A DNA stretch of 33,470 nucleotides from Paludibacteraceae bacterium (GTDB taxonomy: Bacteria > Bacteroidota > Bacteroidia > Bacteroidales > Paludibacteraceae): contig JAFOYE010000030.1 of assembly GCA_017391525.1 (NCBI GenBank), positions 1 to 33,470 of the forward strand. The letters are read 5' to 3'. A program made the position numbers and the translations under genes. Shown piece by piece: positions 17,401-26,600 of the stretch. Position 1 is the stretch's first letter; the number at the start of each line of letters is the position of its first letter. The notes below the pieces were generated by a model that worked only from the letters and a program-made list of their open reading frames with translations, was not told where the DNA came from and ran no database searches.

Positions 17401-17748
17401 ATAGAAATTATCACAGAGGATATGCCAGGTTGGCTCGTAGCTAACAATGGTACCATCACCATAGCGTTGGATATTGAGCTCACACCAGCCTTGATTGAAG
17501 AGGGTATCGCTCGCGAATTGATAAACCGTATTCAGAACCTACGTAAGTCTTCTGGTTTAGATATTACAGATCGAATTGTTTTGCAATTGGAAAATCGAAA
17601 GGAGATAGCTGCTTCCGTAACTAATTGCAGTGAATATATAGCATCACAGGTATTAGCAACCTCAATTACCCTTGTAGATGGGTTGGTAGATGGTGTATCT
17701 CTAGATATGGATGGATATACTTTACAATGTGTGCTGAAACGTCAATAA
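14410..17748 (+). CDS. ileS: Isoleucyl-tRNA synthetase, type 2, with GIHH signature
   Basis: The 1112-residue class I synthetase charges tRNA-Ile. The start is taken as ATG 14410 (MKNFNEYKQL); the in-frame GTG at 14380 lies in the leader hairpin and adds residues not seen in the family. Visible landmarks: GPPSANGMPGIHH at 47-59, where the usual HxGH signature reads GIHH; the editing-domain sequence WTTTPWTLPSN; the tRNA synthetase core DVWFDSGAMP; and KMSKR at 669-673. There is no C-terminal zinc-binding Cys cluster, consistent with the eukaryote-like type 2 enzyme. GxHH-bearing type 2 enzymes are reported to be extremely resistant to mupirocin. Two oddities: residues about 218-227 (SLIANCQL) come from four copies of a 7-base repeat, and the last ~120 codons have more AT-rich, Leu-TTG/TTA codon use than the CTC-rich middle. 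First gene of a likely four-gene transcript. Confidence 0.95.
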   Translation: MKNFNEYKQLNLAQVSKDVLQQWEEEDLFRKSIDTREGSPSFLFFEGPPSANGMPGIHHVMARTIKDTFCRFKTMQGYQVKRKAGWDTHGLPVELGVEKLLGITKEDIGKKISVDEYNAACRREVMKYTQEWTNLTKQMGYWVDLDNPYITYDNKFIETLWWLLKELYKKGYLYKGYTIQPYSPAAGTGLSSHELNQPGCYRDVKDTTCTAQFLVKSQSLIANCQLPLYALAWTTTPWTLPSNTALCVGPKIDYVIVKGENPYTKLEALYLLAEARLAAYSKELGETPEVLWKGKGADLVGIEYEQLIPWANPGEGAFKIIPGDYVTTEDGTGIVHIAPTFGADDAFVAKKAGVPGMVFITKKGENRPMVDMTGKFFLLEDLDDDFVKNQVHVEAYEQWAGRYVKNAYDANLTDKDETLDVSICIWLKGENKAFRIEKHVHNYPHCWRTDKPVLYYPLDSWFVRSTQAREEMMKLNDTINWQPESTGTGRFGKWLENLNDWNLSRSRYWGTPLPIWRTEDGQEELCIGSIAELMQEIDKSIAAGFMTENPWPKHEVGNYSKENYDPTVIDLHRPYVDNIILCSPSGKPMKRELDLIDVWFDSGAMPYAQNHYPFENQDAPRTADFISEGVDQTRGWFFTLHAIHTMIEGSVAYKNVISNGLVLDKNGNKMSKRLGNAVDPFGALDKYGADAVRWYMLTNSSPWENLKFDPEGVDEIRRKFFGTLYNTYGFFALYANVDGWTPELLNPEHLSLTEIDKWVLSKLNSLVKEVTTAYEAYEPTKAGRAVSDFVQDDLSNWYVRLNRKRFWGGEMDADKQAAYYTLYTCLKTVAQLMAPNAPFYGDRLYRDLTGETVHLSQWPVADEALINLDLERSMSLAQQATSMILSLRKRAEKNVRQPLQKAVIPAPDQETLVALLHVQDLIKSEVNVKEMVIVLAEESEIKLVKKIKPNFKVLGKKVGGMMKQLAAAIAQMSQDDIAAFETSGTFELCGYSLVAEDIEIITEDMPGWLVANNGTITIALDIELTPALIEEGIARELINRIQNLRKSSGLDITDRIVLQLENRKEIAASVTNCSEYIASQVLATSITLVDGLVDGVSLDMDGYTLQCVLKRQ
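15062..15089 (+). repeat. Four tandem 7-base repeats inside ileS
   Basis: The units are AATCGCT, AATCGCC, AATTGCC and AATTGCC, contiguous at 7-base steps, within the coding sequence. They encode the stretch SLIANCQL just ahead of the conserved WTTTPWTLPSN editing motif, where related enzymes have a variable surface loop. Confidence 0.65.
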
Positions 17749-17788
17749 TGATGATTAAATAGTAAGATAAAGAAAAAAGAAATAGATT

Positions 17789-19744
17789 ATGGATTTTAAT
17801 GTTAATGCCGAAGGCGCAGAGATTCTTGGACGAGGCAATGATCAACCAAAGAATGAGGTTAGAAAGCCCAAAATGAAAAAGTTTTTAAAGATAACAGGTA
17901 TTACATCTGCGTGTATACTTGGAACTTTTTTAGTATTAGTGTTAGTCTTGCAGTATATAGTCTTTCCTTCTTCCCGTTTAAAACCTATGGTAGAAGAAGC
18001 AATGGCTGATTATATTACATGTGACTACGAAATAGATAAGGTAGAACTTACTTATTTTTCAACTTTTCCTAAATTTGGTGTACAAATAGAGGGTTTCCGT
18101 TTGATTAATCCTGTTGAGGGTGCTCCAAATGATACACTAATATCTCTTCCAAAAGGTTTAGCTTCGGTTGATTTATCTGATATGTTGTTCAGTAACACGA
18201 TGACATTGAGTAAGATAAAAGCGATAGATTTGGAGGCTAACATTTATATTGATGAGGATGGAAATCCTAATTTTAATGTCTTCAATATGGAGAATATAGG
18301 GAAATTAGAGATGCCGTTTGAAAAGTTCAAACTAGAAGATGTTTTCGTTACAGCCAAAAATATAAAGTATGTCAATGACTATGATATCATAGGTGTTAAT
18401 GTGCAAGATGTAGAATTTGATGCAACTCTTGGAAGTTGGGATAATCTGTTAAAGGGGATTGAAAAGAATGAGGTAAAACCAGAAGATGTTTGTGAATGTT
18501 TGGAAGAAATCAATAAATTTACCTTCACTACACATGGAGTTAAGTTTGATGCAAAGGCAGCAATAGATAATCCATCCGACATTCCCACTTTAAATATGCA
18601 AGCAAGTGTTGATATTTCTCTGCCAACACTATTATCTTATATATCTGCATCCGGCTATTTGCCAGTACCGACCGATTTCAATATGATTGGTTCTATGTTG
18701 GCAGAAGTTGATGTATGCGTAAATATTCAAGATCTGTTGGATCAAAAGTATGAAAATGCTAAAATTAACGCAGAACTTAGATTGGAAAATCTTCGTTGTG
18801 ATTATGAAGGGATAAGTCTCAATTTGCCTTACAATAGAATTCAAGTGGAAACGCCTGTATGTTTTCCATTTGATAAAAAAACAGATTGGATAGGTATTAC
18901 TTTTGAAACACACGGAGGTAAAATTTTGAACGAAGATCAAGACCTATCTCTGAATATGAGTAAGGCTGTAGCTCAGATGCAATTGAGTAATTTGTTGAAT
19001 GAAAGTCTTGTGCAAAATGTATTATTATCGTTGAAATCAAACGGTGATTGGAAAATAAAGGCTAACGGACAAGAAATATTAGTTACTAAACCAAGTCTTT
19101 ATGCCGCGGCAGAAGGAAATCTAGCAGATCTCTCAACTCTTCCTGTAGTAAAAACTGAAATGAGTATTGATAAAATACAAGGAATCTATGATGGTATGTC
19201 CATTGATGTCGATGGCTATAAAGTGAATGGTAATTCTACTGAAAAAGAAGCTAAAGTAAACTTGCAGTTGAATTCTATCAGTTTCAATGTTCCTGATGAA
19301 GTGGATTTCAAAACTAAGAATATTACCATTGATGCGACAGCAACTCATCAACCTAATAGCGTTTGGGGAGATTATGTACCACGAATCGTAGCTAACTTAA
19401 CAGGTATAGAATTTAACACATTGTTTGTGTCAGAGAAAATAGAATTCCCTGCATTGAATATTGATCTAAACAATGAGACTATCAATGTGCAAAAATCAAA
19501 ACTCAAATATGGTAATGCAGAGTTTGATATATTAGCTGATGTGAATAATTTAAGTGAGTGTGTAGTAAATGGTGCATCTCCTAATGGTTATGTTAAGCTT
19601 GTTGGCACAACTAGCGCAATGGACGTTCTCACAGAACAATTTGGAGATATGCTTTATGCTTTTGAACCAGAGCAAACACAGGAAATTAATGGACAAGTAG
19701 GCTTGCTCTTTCCTCTACAATCAAATGAAGAGCCAGTTTATTAA
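17789..19744 (+). CDS. AsmA-like inner-membrane-anchored periplasmic protein
   Basis: The 651-residue product has a ~33-residue N-terminal cytoplasmic stretch, one membrane helix at about 34-55 (ITGITSACILGTFLVLVLVL), and a long beta-rich periplasmic region opening with LKPMVEEAMADYITCDYEIDKVELTYFSTFPKFGVQIEGFRL, which is the AsmA N-terminal pattern. AsmA-family proteins form elongated groove-like structures thought to move lipids between membranes or affect outer-membrane assembly. The start at 17789 is kept because it follows a purine-rich tract; Met29 (MKKFLKITG) is a reasonable alternative and would give a more typical short N-terminus. Bacteroidetes relatives are often longer (about 800-1000 residues); this one stops at ...LLFPLQSNEEPVY, 24 bases before the next gene, so a natural short form or a C-terminal loss are both possible. 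It lies 40 bases after ileS. Confidence 0.75.
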   Translation: MDFNVNAEGAEILGRGNDQPKNEVRKPKMKKFLKITGITSACILGTFLVLVLVLQYIVFPSSRLKPMVEEAMADYITCDYEIDKVELTYFSTFPKFGVQIEGFRLINPVEGAPNDTLISLPKGLASVDLSDMLFSNTMTLSKIKAIDLEANIYIDEDGNPNFNVFNMENIGKLEMPFEKFKLEDVFVTAKNIKYVNDYDIIGVNVQDVEFDATLGSWDNLLKGIEKNEVKPEDVCECLEEINKFTFTTHGVKFDAKAAIDNPSDIPTLNMQASVDISLPTLLSYISASGYLPVPTDFNMIGSMLAEVDVCVNIQDLLDQKYENAKINAELRLENLRCDYEGISLNLPYNRIQVETPVCFPFDKKTDWIGITFETHGGKILNEDQDLSLNMSKAVAQMQLSNLLNESLVQNVLLSLKSNGDWKIKANGQEILVTKPSLYAAAEGNLADLSTLPVVKTEMSIDKIQGIYDGMSIDVDGYKVNGNSTEKEAKVNLQLNSISFNVPDEVDFKTKNITIDATATHQPNSVWGDYVPRIVANLTGIEFNTLFVSEKIEFPALNIDLNNETINVQKSKLKYGNAEFDILADVNNLSECVVNGASPNGYVKLVGTTSAMDVLTEQFGDMLYAFEPEQTQEINGQVGLLFPLQSNEEPVY

Positions 19745-19768
19745 TGTGTAAGCAAATATTTTAAAATA

Positions 19769-21877
19769 ATGAAAAAAATCGTATTAATGAGCGTAACGCT
19801 TATAGCATTTGGTATTCAATCAATGTCACTTATGGCTAGTACTGATGAAAATCCATTACTCACCCCACAAAACACCCCTTATGGTGTTCCTGCATTTGAT
19901 AAGGTGAAAGTAGAGCATTACTTACCTGCTTTTGACAAGGCTATTGCTGAAAACGAAGCAGAGGTGGTGGCTATTGCCAATAATCCTGAAGCACCTACAT
20001 TCGCAAATACCGTAGAGGCTTTAGATAGAGCAGGTGCTTTATTAGAGAGTGTGGCAGGTGTATTCTATAATGTATTAGAAGCAGATGGTAATGATGAGAT
20101 GAATGCAATTGCTGAGGAAATTTCTCCTAAACTCTCTGCTTTGAGTGATGGTATTATTCTCAATGATGCACTTTTCCAACGTGTGAAGGTCGTGTATGAC
20201 CAACGTGAAGGTCTTGGTCTTAATGATGAGCAAATGCGATTGTTGACAGAAACATTTAAGTCATTTGCGCAAAATGGTGCGAACTTACCAGAGGATAAAA
20301 AAGCCCGTTTGAAAGAAATCAATAAGGAATTGGGACTTTTGTCTTTGCAATTTGGTAATAACGTTGTAGCAGAGACTAATGACTATCAGTTGTTTGTGGT
20401 TGACGAAACAGAGTTGAAAGGGCTACCTGAAAGTGCAAAAGCCGCAGCTAAGGAGGAGGCTATAGCAGCTGGTTATCCAGAAGCATGGTTATTCACTCCA
20501 AAGCGTACAAGTTTCACTCCTGTATTACAATATTGTGAGAATCGTGAACTCCGAAAAGAACTCCTTATGGCTTACACTACTCGTGGTAACCATGACAACG
20601 AGAATGATAACAAGGATGTGATTGTAAAGACAATGCAATTACGAGTAGAGAAAGCGCAACTCTTTGGTTACGATAATCCTGCTGATTATATTCTAGCTGA
20701 TTGTATGGCTAAAGATGCTAAAACAGTGGATGCATTCTTGCAATCTGTTTGGGAACCAAGTTTGAAGGCTGCTCAAAAAGAAGCTGCTGAACTTCAAAAA
20801 CTATTGGATAAAGATCTTCCTGGTGAGAAACTCCAACCATGGGATTGGTGGTACTACGCAGAGAAATTACGTTTAGAGAAATATGCTTTGAACGAAGAAG
20901 AACTGAAGCCTTATTTTGAATTGAGTAATGTACGCAAGGGTGCATTTGATTTGGCTACTAAACTTTTTGGTCTTCAGTTCGAAAAATTAGAAGGTATGCC
21001 TGTTTATAACCCTGATGTGGAAGTTTTCAAGGTTACTTATGCAGATGGTAGTCTTGTAGGTATTCTTTATACAGACTATTTCCCACGTGCGGGCAAAAGA
21101 CCAGGTGCTTGGATGAACAATATTTGCAATCAGTTTGTAGATGCAGAAGGTGTAGATCATCGTCCAGTGATTATTAATGTGGGTAACTTCAATAAACCTA
21201 CAGCAGGTAATCCATCTCTATTGTCAATGGATGATGTGGAAACTCTTTTCCATGAGTTTGGACATGCTTTACATGGACTAATGTCAAAGGCGACATACAA
21301 GTCTCTTGCAGGAACCAATACTCCACGTGATTTCGTTGAGTTGCCAAGTCAGTTCATGGAGAACTATTGCTATCATCCTGAGGTACTCAAAACGTATGCT
21401 TTCCATTACCAAACGGGTGAACTTATTCCAGAAGAATTGGTGGCTAAAATCAACAAGGCTGGTACTTTTAATCAAGGTTTTGTGCAAACAGAACTACTCT
21501 CTGCTTCTATCCTCGATATGGATTATCATAAGATGACCACTACTGAGATATTTGATGTCAACGCTTTTGAGGACGAGTCTATGAAGAAGATGCAGATGAT
21601 TCCAGAGATCATCACCCGTTATCGTTCTACTTTCTATAACCATATTTTTACAACTGGTTATGCTGCGGGCTATTACAGCTATACATGGGCAGCAGTTTTA
21701 GATGCAGATGCCTTTGCAGCATTTGCGGAAACTGGCGACATCTTCAACCCAGAAATGGCTGCTAAGTTCCAACGCTTACTTGAGCAAGGTGGAACACGTG
21801 ATGCAGCATTGCTTTATCAAGAGTTTCGTGGTAAAAATGCGGATCCAAAATACTTATTGAAACGTTGTGGTTTCTAA
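19769..21877 (+). CDS. dcp: M3-family zinc oligopeptidase (peptidyl-dipeptidase Dcp-like)
   Basis: The 702-residue product is a thimet-oligopeptidase family enzyme that cuts dipeptides or short fragments from small peptides. The HEFGH zinc motif is at 495-499 (His495, Glu496, His499) with the third ligand Glu524 in RDFVELPSQFMENY, and the C-terminal substrate-binding GYAAGYYSYTWA stretch is present. A signal peptide (about residues 1-24, MKKIVLMSVTLIAFG... ending LMA|S) indicates a periplasmic enzyme, as usual for Bacteroidetes Dcp; the mature N-terminus NPLLTPQNTPYGVPAFDKV fits Dcp. Length matches the family (about 680-710). The gene starts 24 bases after the AsmA-like gene and 27 bases before a membrane protein gene. 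Dcp is assigned over OpdA because of the secretion signal and N-terminus. Confidence 0.92.
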   Translation: MKKIVLMSVTLIAFGIQSMSLMASTDENPLLTPQNTPYGVPAFDKVKVEHYLPAFDKAIAENEAEVVAIANNPEAPTFANTVEALDRAGALLESVAGVFYNVLEADGNDEMNAIAEEISPKLSALSDGIILNDALFQRVKVVYDQREGLGLNDEQMRLLTETFKSFAQNGANLPEDKKARLKEINKELGLLSLQFGNNVVAETNDYQLFVVDETELKGLPESAKAAAKEEAIAAGYPEAWLFTPKRTSFTPVLQYCENRELRKELLMAYTTRGNHDNENDNKDVIVKTMQLRVEKAQLFGYDNPADYILADCMAKDAKTVDAFLQSVWEPSLKAAQKEAAELQKLLDKDLPGEKLQPWDWWYYAEKLRLEKYALNEEELKPYFELSNVRKGAFDLATKLFGLQFEKLEGMPVYNPDVEVFKVTYADGSLVGILYTDYFPRAGKRPGAWMNNICNQFVDAEGVDHRPVIINVGNFNKPTAGNPSLLSMDDVETLFHEFGHALHGLMSKATYKSLAGTNTPRDFVELPSQFMENYCYHPEVLKTYAFHYQTGELIPEELVAKINKAGTFNQGFVQTELLSASILDMDYHKMTTTEIFDVNAFEDESMKKMQMIPEIITRYRSTFYNHIFTTGYAAGYYSYTWAAVLDADAFAAFAETGDIFNPEMAAKFQRLLEQGGTRDAALLYQEFRGKNADPKYLLKRCGF

Positions 21878-21904
21878 GAACTGAAATTTACTAGATAGTA
21901 TTTC

Positions 21905-22678
21905 ATGAAGTATTTCCTCAAGAATATAGCACAGAATAATCTAATGAGAACCGTTATTTTGATTCTCATAGGACTAGTTGTGTGGATTTTATCTGTCTTG
22001 AAGGGTAATGATTTGCTATCTGTATTTACTGGGACCATTTTAGTTTCAATCAATTCACTTTTGGCAATGCATTGCTGCTATAAGATGGGATGGTCTAATC
22101 TTCCATCTGGTTTAGTGGCTGCTACAATGTGGGTAACGTTGTCTTCCATCTCAGTTTACAACATATGCTGGCAAGTACATTTATTTGTAATGGCATTATT
22201 GCTAGGATGTATACTTGTTATTAAAACCCATAATCAAGAGGAAGCTAAAGAGCAAGCATTTTTAATAACGTTGATATGCTGTATGTTCTCTCCTAAAATT
22301 ATAATAGCAGGAGTAGCTATTGTCGTTCTTCTGGTCGCTCTAATGCTGCGGAGTCATATGACATGGCGAGTATTGATGTCTTCCGTTGTTGCAATACTTG
22401 TGTATTTATTGTATGCATACGTACTTCGTCAATTGGGGTGGTTAGATGTTTTATGGAAAGAAAATTGGCCAATCCTTCCTACATATTGGTGGATCATAGT
22501 AGGTTCTATCTATATACTTAATTGGTTGACATTGTATCTTATTTTTAATAGAAGTTCTATTGCTAATGGGATAATATATCTTAGTTATTTAAGCGTGACT
22601 ATAGTATTGGGAGTAGGGCTCTATATCAATGTAATATCAGATTCTATGAGCAGACTAGATATTCTGTTCACTAATTAG
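21905..22678 (+). CDS. Multi-spanning membrane protein, function unknown
   Basis: The 257-residue product is mostly hydrophobic, with about seven or eight predicted helices and only short loops (for example VILILIGLVVWILSVL near the start and ILVYLLYAYVL near residue 160). The loops hold a few charged segments (KTHNQEEAKEQAF, VLWKENWPILPTYWW). It looks like the small group of undescribed Bacteroidetes inner-membrane proteins, but I do not recognise a named family or any catalytic motif. It begins 27 bases after dcp and is probably the last gene of the ileS transcript. A weak 5-base hairpin (TCGCG 22681-22685 with CGCGA 22692-22696) follows the stop but lacks a T tract. Confidence 0.65.
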   Translation: MKYFLKNIAQNNLMRTVILILIGLVVWILSVLKGNDLLSVFTGTILVSINSLLAMHCCYKMGWSNLPSGLVAATMWVTLSSISVYNICWQVHLFVMALLLGCILVIKTHNQEEAKEQAFLITLICCMFSPKIIIAGVAIVVLLVALMLRSHMTWRVLMSSVVAILVYLLYAYVLRQLGWLDVLWKENWPILPTYWWIIVGSIYILNWLTLYLIFNRSSIANGIIYLSYLSVTIVLGVGLYINVISDSMSRLDILFTN

Positions 22679-22772
22679 TCTCGCGCATACACGCGATATA
22701 TATTAAGGTGAACAAATATACTATTGACAACAATAAACAATTATTAACAACAAACCATTAAAAACATTTTGT

Positions 22773-23606
22773 ATGAAGAAAATTTTTCTTTCTTTGGCGT
22801 TGACAATCGCAACAATGATGTCAGCGCAAGTGTTTGAGGTAGGTCAACTCACTAAGTTGAACACTCCAACAGACACAGATGTGAAGGTGGCAGGTGTGAG
22901 TCCAGATGGCTCCTATGTCCTGATCACCAATGGTTCTAACCATGGTTTACGTCGTTATGACGTGGCTACGGGTAAGACCACCACTATCACTACTGCACCA
23001 GGTGCAGGTTATAATGTACAAATCAGCAACGACGGTCAAGAGATCGTTTACCGTGAGACTAAGTTTGATAAACAAGGTTTGCGCAAGAACGACGTTATTC
23101 GTCTTGATTTGGCTACTTCTAAAACCGCTACTGTAGCAAAGGCACAACGCGATGCTAGCGCTATGGTAACTAGTTCAGCAAAACAATCTGTTTCTATTCA
23201 AGACCGCTTGATGGTAGTTAACCGCAATGGTAAAAACGTTGTTGTAGCTCCTAATGGTAAGCACTTGAGCTACATCTGGGCTTCTATCTCTCCAGATGGC
23301 AAGAAGTTGTGCTACTATGTATGCGGTAACGGTTGCTGGGTATCTAATATCGATGGTAGCAACCCTCAATACATTGCTCACGCATGCCGCGCTGCACAAT
23401 GGTATGATAACAATACTATCGTAGCTATGGCAGACGAGGATGATGGTCACTTTGTCACAGCAAGCCGTATTGTAGCTTATACCTTGGACGGCAAGAAGCA
23501 AGTGTTGACTAGCAATTCAATGATTGCTGTAGAGCCATATGCAGCAAATGGTGCTGTGGTATTCTCTACTTTGGATGGCGAAGTATATATGTTGAACGTT
23601 AAATAA
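22773..23606 (+). CDS. Secreted beta-propeller-like (PD40/TolB-type repeat) protein, copy 1
   Basis: The 277-residue product has a signal peptide (cleavage near MSA|Q, residue 19) and repeats of the PD40/WD40-like type: VAGVSPDGSYVLITN (about 39-53), VQISNDGQEIVYRE (about 83-96) and WASISPDGKKLCYYV, each with the (S/N)xDG turn. These repeats form beta-propeller blades and usually mediate binding; no enzyme motif is seen. The TAA stop overlaps the ATG of the following amidase by one base, so the two proteins are made together and probably work together. Codon use is strongly biased (highly expressed type), unlike the AT-rich gene before it. I found no TAnnTTTG promoter in the 94 bases upstream, so it may depend on read-through from the ileS group or use another sigma factor. 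Paralog of the product at 27615-28442. Confidence 0.75.
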   Translation: MKKIFLSLALTIATMMSAQVFEVGQLTKLNTPTDTDVKVAGVSPDGSYVLITNGSNHGLRRYDVATGKTTTITTAPGAGYNVQISNDGQEIVYRETKFDKQGLRKNDVIRLDLATSKTATVAKAQRDASAMVTSSAKQSVSIQDRLMVVNRNGKNVVVAPNGKHLSYIWASISPDGKKLCYYVCGNGCWVSNIDGSNPQYIAHACRAAQWYDNNTIVAMADEDDGHFVTASRIVAYTLDGKKQVLTSNSMIAVEPYAANGAVVFSTLDGEVYMLNVK

Positions 23607-26600
23607 TGCAGACTGTTATGAAAAAGACATTTATGATTCTTGCAGCAGCGCTGCTAACCGTTTCGATGTCAGCTGCAGACTTGACAGGCAAACGTATTTA
23701 TGTAAACCCAGGTCACGGTAGCTATGGTCCAAACGACCGTCCTATGGCTACTATTCCATATCCTAACCTACCTACAACAGGTATGCCAGATACACTCGGT
23801 TTTTATGAGAGTAACACCAACCTTTGGAAGTGTATGTATTTGGGCGAGAAACTCGAAGCTATGGGTGCAACCGTATTGTACTCTCGTACTCAATGTGGTC
23901 CTTGGCCATACGAAATGAAGAATGGTGACTATCCAGACTATACCTACAATAAGGGCGGATCTATTGCAGATCCTACTATCGGTTGGCAATATTCTGATGG
24001 TTATTATGCTCACCCAGATTACGAGAAATACAACCGTAGTTTGAGCGAGATATGCCGCGAGGTAGAGGCTAACAATATCGACTACTTTATCTCTGTTCAC
24101 TCCAATGCGAACTCTGAGGGTAGTACCGCTAACTTCCCATTGATGCTCTATCGTGGTCCAGACGCATATTCTAGTGCTAACTCTGTAGATGGTGCTGAGT
24201 ATGTACAAGGTAGCTACGAGAAAGCTAAATTGGCTAATGAGGAGAAACTCAAAATCATGAAGGCGGGTATTGATGTTGCATCTTCTACCAATCTCAATAT
24301 CCGTGGTGACTGGAACTTCTATGGTTCTACTTCTACTTTGACTATCAATGGTAAGACTTATAAGGGTTACCTTGGTGTAATGAAACATGGTGCATCTGGT
24401 TTCTTGTCAGAGGGTTATTTCCACACTTATCAACCAGCTCGTCACCGTGCACTGAACCAAGACTACTGCCATATGGAAGGTCTTGATTACTACCGTGCTA
24501 TCATCAACTACTACGGTGCAGATAAAGAGACTAAGGGTTATATCGTAGGTACAGTGAAAGACCAATACAACAAGATGAGCAACAAGCTCTTTACCTACAC
24601 TCCTAAGTCAAATGACCAATGGGTACCATGTAACGGTGCTGAGGTTATTTTGAAGAAGGGTGGTGTAGAGGTTGCTCGCTACAATGTGGATACTATGTAC
24701 AATGGTATCTTCGTGTTCGAAGGTCTTGAGCCAGGTGATGACTACTCACTCGACGCAAGTTGCGATGGTTTCTTCCCATTGGATGACCAATACAAGGTTC
24801 CTTTCTCTGTAAAGGCTAATGAGACTACCTATTCAATGATCTACTTGACTGACACAGCTTATGTGCCACCTACAATCGTTTATGAGGATTATCCAAATCC
24901 AGACCAACCTGCATATTTAGGTCTTCCTAGCGCATTCGAGATGACAGCTCAAGCTGACCGCGACTTCAGCGAGGTGATCAAGGGTACTGTTAAGCGCACA
25001 CTTCAAAGTGGTGACTCTACTATCCTTCTTTCTCACGAGGAAGATGGTACACCTCATATCTACCTCATCAAGAGCAGTTTGAATACTATCGAGACTATCT
25101 CTACCGATAGCATTCTTCCACGCGACCCAAATAACCAAGGTGACTACCTTGCGCTTTCTGATATTGCATTGACTTGCGACGGCAAGTTGGTGGGTGTAAA
25201 CTATATCCGCAATCAATATGGTGCAGACCAAGTGGATGCTGGTTATGTACGTGGTGTGAAGAACTTCTATATTTGGGATAAATTGGCAGGCGATGCACGC
25301 GTATGGTTTACAGCTGATGATGCAGGTAACTCATACCGTAGCGACGGTGGTTATACTATCGCAGTTAAGGGTGAAAGCAAAGACTGTCAAGTGATCGTAT
25401 CACAACGTCACTACAATGCCACTACAGGTGGTGCTTTGCGTATCTCTGCTTACACCGTAACCGATGGTACACCAAGCTATATCTTCTACGGTAATACCTT
25501 GAATGCTGGAGCTCCTCTTCACGCAGTAACTCATGGTGAGGATATTCAATTTACCCTCTCTCCACGTGGCGAGAAGAAAGACTTCATCTTTGATGCAGGT
25601 TTGACTACTCCTATGGAGTTCAGTTTGCCAGGCGGTCAAAACCAAGACGTTACAATCTTGGGCCAAGTTTCTGCCGACTTGATGCACACTAAGTTCAACG
25701 GTGCTACTTACTTCAAGTATGCTGATCACAGCCTCATGGCTGCTCCTACTACCGATGCTGATGGTAAGGTAACTGGTGTTCAAGTATTGGATATCACTGA
25801 GGGTCTTGACAAGGCTGTAGTTATTAAGACTACCAACACCACTTTGGCTGCTCCTGTAGAGGCTACCTATGCTTCTGCAAGTGCTAAGGTAAAAGGCACA
25901 GACCTCTATCTCTACTTGCTCGTTGACAACAAGATGTATAGCTTTACAACTGTTGGTGTAGCTCAACCTGTAGTTCCTGCTATCGTTGCTTACAATCTCA
26001 ATGTAGTGGCTCAAGGTACTGACTATGTATTTACTTTCGACGCTAACGCTGATGCTGTGGCTGCTGAATTGGTATTCTCTGCTGCAGGTGAAGAGGTGGG
26101 CACATTGCCAGTAGAGGTAGTTAAGGGTGCTAACACCATCACCGTAGCTGCTACAGACTTGCCAGGTGAGGCTGGTCAAGAACTCACATGGGCTGTTAAG
26201 TTGGACGGTGGCGCTATCGCTAACTTCGGTATCGTGGCTTCTGAGGGTTCACTCATCGAGTCAAGCACTTCTCGTTTGTTCAACGCAGTTAGCACTAACC
26301 CAGAGTTGGATAACTTCGGTAAGATCTATATCATGCACCGTGCAGGTTCTTCTACTTCTGCTAACGCTCCTAAGAGCGGTATTTGGGTGTATGATCACAA
26401 CCTTGCTAAGCAAAACACCGAGGTTTACAAAGGTGGTGAGGCTAAGTTTGGTAACCCAACTCGTATGTCTATGGACCGCGAGGGTTATCTCTATATTGCT
26501 GATTGGGCAGATGGTCACTCAGGTATCTTCATGGCTAACACCGCTGATATGACTCAACCATTTACTCAATTCTTCGCAGGTACACGCGAGAGTAATGGTG

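Noticed and set aside
22681..22696. Terminator after the membrane protein gene
   Set aside because: The stem is only 5 base pairs and is not followed by a T tract, so read-through into the amidase unit is at least as likely.
25400..26179. Long antisense open frames within the amidase genes, also at 23768-24388, 28718-29488 and 29501-30199
   Set aside because: They arise from the strong codon bias of the sense genes, which removes stop codons from the opposite strand. No promoters or recognisable domains.
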